Shown here in pieces: positions 62,247 to 64,000 of a stretch of DNA of 64,000 bases (position 1 is its first letter; the number at the start of each line of letters is the position of its first letter). Made by a program: the position numbers and the translations under genes. Source of the DNA: Paraflavitalea devenefica. Its GTDB lineage: Bacteria > Bacteroidota > Bacteroidia > Chitinophagales > Chitinophagaceae. The notes beneath the pieces were generated by a model. That model searched no databases, was not told the DNA's origin, and worked only from the letters and a program-made list of their open reading frames with translations. The stretch covers positions 434,001 through 498,000 of the forward strand of contig NZ_JAARML010000002.1 in assembly GCF_011759375.1 (NCBI RefSeq), given 5' to 3'.

Positions 62247-62783
62247 TTAATGTCCATGACCGCCTTTCCCTTTTCCACCGCCAGCGCCGCCATGTGGATT
62301 TAAAGTGCCCAGGTCGCGGTCAAAAAGGTACATACCGCCTTTGTCTTCGCCAATGAGCTTTAATTTGTCAAGGATCTGGCGGGCGAGGCTTTCCTCTTCA
62401 ATCTGCTCGGTTACGTACCATTGGAGGAAGTTATGGGTAGTATAGTCTTTCTCCTGTATGCAAAGCTCTACGAGGGCATTGATCTCATTGGATACTTTTA
62501 CCTCGTGGGAGTGAACGATCTCGAAGATCTCCTGGATGTTCTTAAAGTCTTTCTGCGGTGCAGCAAAAGGAGGAACGATGGCATGGCCGCCACGGTCATT
62601 GATATAATGGAACAGCTTAAGCATGTGCAAACGCTCTTCATCGGAATGATGGTACAGGAACTGCGCCACGCCAGTGTAACCCTTTACTTCGGCCCAGGAG
62701 CCCATGGCAAGGTAATACATGGAAGAGAATCCTTCCAGATCAATCTGCCGGTTGAGGGCTGCGTCAATTTTGCTGGATATCAT
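62247..62783 (-). CDS. Ferritin
   Basis: A 178-residue ferritin that stores iron in a 24-mer shell. The dinuclear ferroxidase ligands are in QIDLEGFSSMYYLAM (Glu), AQFLYHHSDEERLHMLKL (EExxH), and NFLQWYVTEQIEEESLARQIL. The last 18 residues (PHGGAGGGKGKGGHGH) form a Gly/Lys/His-rich tail not usual for FtnA, perhaps metal-binding. It is single-gene, convergent with smc. Confidence 0.93.
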   Translation of the reverse strand: MISSKIDAALNRQIDLEGFSSMYYLAMGSWAEVKGYTGVAQFLYHHSDEERLHMLKLFHYINDRGGHAIVPPFAAPQKDFKNIQEIFEIVHSHEVKVSNEINALVELCIQEKDYTTHNFLQWYVTEQIEEESLARQILDKLKLIGEDKGGMYLFDRDLGTLNPHGGAGGGKGKGGHGH

Positions 62784-62861
62784 ATATTGATAGTTTTTGT
62801 GATGAATATACGAATTTCTAATTTCGGCACATTGTTATCGCCTGCACAAAAATAACCGAAT

Positions 62862-63191
62862 ATGCGAACTATTATTCTCCTGCTGCTGTCAAATATATTT
62901 ATGACGATTGCCTGGTATGGCCATTTGAGGCAACAGCATTTGCCTATGTGGAAGGCCATCCTGGTGAGTTGGGGCATTGCTTTTTTGGAGTATTGCCTGA
63001 TGGTGCCTGCCAACCGCTGGGGTTTTTCCAACGGGTTTAACGGCTTTCAACTGAAGATGACGCAGGAAGTGATCACCCTGATCGTATTTACCGTTTTTGC
63101 AGTGATTTACCTGAAAGAGCCCTTTCACTGGCGTTACCTGGTGAGCTTCGCCTTTTTACTGGGAGCGGTGTATTTTATGTTTAAGAAATAG
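62862..63191 (+). CDS. DUF486 small membrane protein (DMT-related)
   Basis: A 109-residue protein with four hydrophobic helices: IILLLLSNIFMTIAWYGHL, WKAILVSWGIAFLEYCLMVPANRWG, EVITLIVFTVFAVIYLKEP and YLVSFAFLLGAVYFMFKK. It matches the DUF486 pattern (small DMT-like membrane proteins). Transport function is not proven. It ends in the second GAGCT-rich palindrome, which begins at its stop codon. Confidence 0.88.
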   Translation: MRTIILLLLSNIFMTIAWYGHLRQQHLPMWKAILVSWGIAFLEYCLMVPANRWGFSNGFNGFQLKMTQEVITLIVFTVFAVIYLKEPFHWRYLVSFAFLLGAVYFMFKK

Positions 63192-63266
63192 CTTCGAGCT
63201 GTGAGCGCCGAGCTACGAGCCCTGTTCTTCGCTGTTTTAGCTCGAAGCTCGTGGCTCATAGCTCAT
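63190..63266. repeat. GAGCT-rich dispersed palindrome, copy 2
   Basis: From the TAG stop, TAGCTTCGAGCTGTGAGC runs to a centre with CTTCGCTG and returns as AGCTCGAAGCTCGTGGCTCATAGCTC. It resembles the copy at 52139, including the junction AATAGCTTCGAGC. Confidence 0.6.
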
Positions 63267-64000
63267 TGAATGAGCTTTGCTATTTTCCCATTACTGCCCG
63301 CCAAAAACACAGCATTGCCTTTCTTTGCTTTCCGGCATACATGAAAGCCTTCTGTCGAAATAGATTGCCAGTGATTACCGCCATCAACAGAAATATCTAC
63401 ACCCGGCACCCCGCAGGTGATCAGCTTTTGGGAACTGATGTATACCACACAGCTACGATACCCCTGTGGCCCTTTAACAGGCGCCTGCCAGGTTTTCATA
63501 CCGTCTGTTGACAGCAGACAGTTTTTGGTCGTGTCTTTTTGGTTATCATAGTCTCCGGCTACAATGATGGCCTGGTTGCCATGGATGGCTATGGAATTGG
63601 GACCGGTCATTTCACGGCCTTGTGTAATGTCGAGGGATTGTGCACCACGGGGATCAAATAGCCGTGCATTTTTACCACCGGATACGATGGTGAAGAGCCC
63701 TTTTTTATGGTACCAGATATTGGAGCCGCTGGCGGCAAAGAAACCTTCGCCTTCCAGGGCAGGCAGTGCCGTTGTGGTCATTTTTTTCCAGGTGCTGCCG
63801 CCGTCATCGGTGGTAGCCAGAAATACTTTACCGTCTATAGGATCACCTACTACAATGCCTCTTTTATTGTCATAAAAATCCATGGCGTCGAGGAACATGC
63901 CTTTGGTGCTATCGGTAAAGACGGTTTTCCAGGTGCGCCCGCCATCGTTGGTTTTGAGGATATGGGCCGGTTCGGCAATGGCGATGATAACAGCCGTTTT
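63263..64000 (-). CDS. YCF48/BNR-type beta-propeller protein (partial)
   Basis: The frame runs off the right edge; at least 245 residues are visible. It contains repeated Asp-box units of SxDxGxxW type (TTDDGGSTWKKM, STDGMKTWQAP, SVDGGNHWQSI, and the edge unit TNDGGRTWKTV), each followed by a strand, as in YCF48-like photosystem II assembly or sialidase-type propellers. NIWYHKKGLFTIVSGGKNARLF shows the inter-repeat spacing. The signal peptide lies outside the window. Probably secreted; function unknown. Confidence 0.75.
   Translation of the reverse strand, partial: KTAVIIAIAEPAHILKTNDGGRTWKTVFTDSTKGMFLDAMDFYDNKRGIVVGDPIDGKVFLATTDDGGSTWKKMTTTALPALEGEGFFAASGSNIWYHKKGLFTIVSGGKNARLFDPRGAQSLDITQGREMTGPNSIAIHGNQAIIVAGDYDNQKDTTKNCLLSTDGMKTWQAPVKGPQGYRSCVVYISSQKLITCGVPGVDISVDGGNHWQSISTEGFHVCRKAKKGNAVFLAGSNGKIAKLIQ

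Noticed and set aside
1..64000. Transposases, integrases, phage or plasmid genes
   Set aside because: None could be recognised in any frame, so no mobile element is called despite the accessory-looking RHS cassette.

Overview
The window looks like a chromosomal segment of a Bacteroidota member, most likely a Chitinophagaceae-type soil bacterium of moderate GC. Evidence: type IX secretion (T9SS) tails and a T9SS plug-type protein, a lipidated Omp85 protein (TamL type), SpvB/RHS giants, DUF5362 membrane proteins, near absence of Shine-Dalgarno sequences, and many starts preceded by the Bacteroidota -7 element TAnnTTTG. Family assignments come from reading the sequence; no database search was possible.

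Layout. 0-7.2 kb: the start of an SPFH/band-7 gene cut by the window edge, a YwqK-like secreted protein, a cysteine desulfurase, a GH13 lipoprotein with an FGGY sugar kinase, and a membrane acyltransferase. 7.2-7.8 kb: a decayed gene with a T9SS tail. 7.8-20.5 kb: housekeeping (mutS, SIMPL protein, PlsC-type acyltransferase, acyl-CoA thioesterase, dipeptide epimerase, proline dehydrogenase, cell-wall amidase, dienelactone hydrolase, tRNA-Val, acyltransferase-3, xseB/xseA, HMA protein). 20.7-24.3 kb: two tandem paralogous secreted proteins and a divergent HTH protein. 24.5-33.1 kb: an accessory cassette of Skp/OmpH-like chaperone, a 2362-residue SpvB/FG-GAP/RHS protein with a C-terminal HExxH domain, a small lipoprotein and a mini T9SS-tailed protein.

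33.1-35.6 kb holds the most interesting locus. On the minus strand, in transcription order: a small HTH regulator, a 56-residue lipoprotein-like peptide ending in CPACGMG, a DUF692/MNIO enzyme and a family-2 glycosyltransferase. The peptide lies directly in front of the MNIO enzyme, in the position a RiPP precursor would occupy, and is easily missed because it is so short.

36-48 kb: a coiled-coil membrane protein, a two-domain secreted protein, thyA-folA, a methyltransferase, two DUF5362 proteins, and the conserved RDD / SpoIIM-DUF4129-DUF4350-MoxR-DUF58 membrane cluster. 48-64 kb: truB, TamL-type Omp85 protein, TrmH-type RNA methyltransferase, LolC/E-type permease, T9SS plug protein, 4.5S SRP RNA, transaldolase-like aldolase, Ada-type regulator, NUDIX protein, smc, ferritin, a DUF486 protein and a beta-propeller protein cut by the right edge. 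Several intergenic gaps carry palindromic or phased repeats, including two related GAGCT-rich palindromes 11 kb apart and five TATAGAG units at exactly 11-bp spacing.
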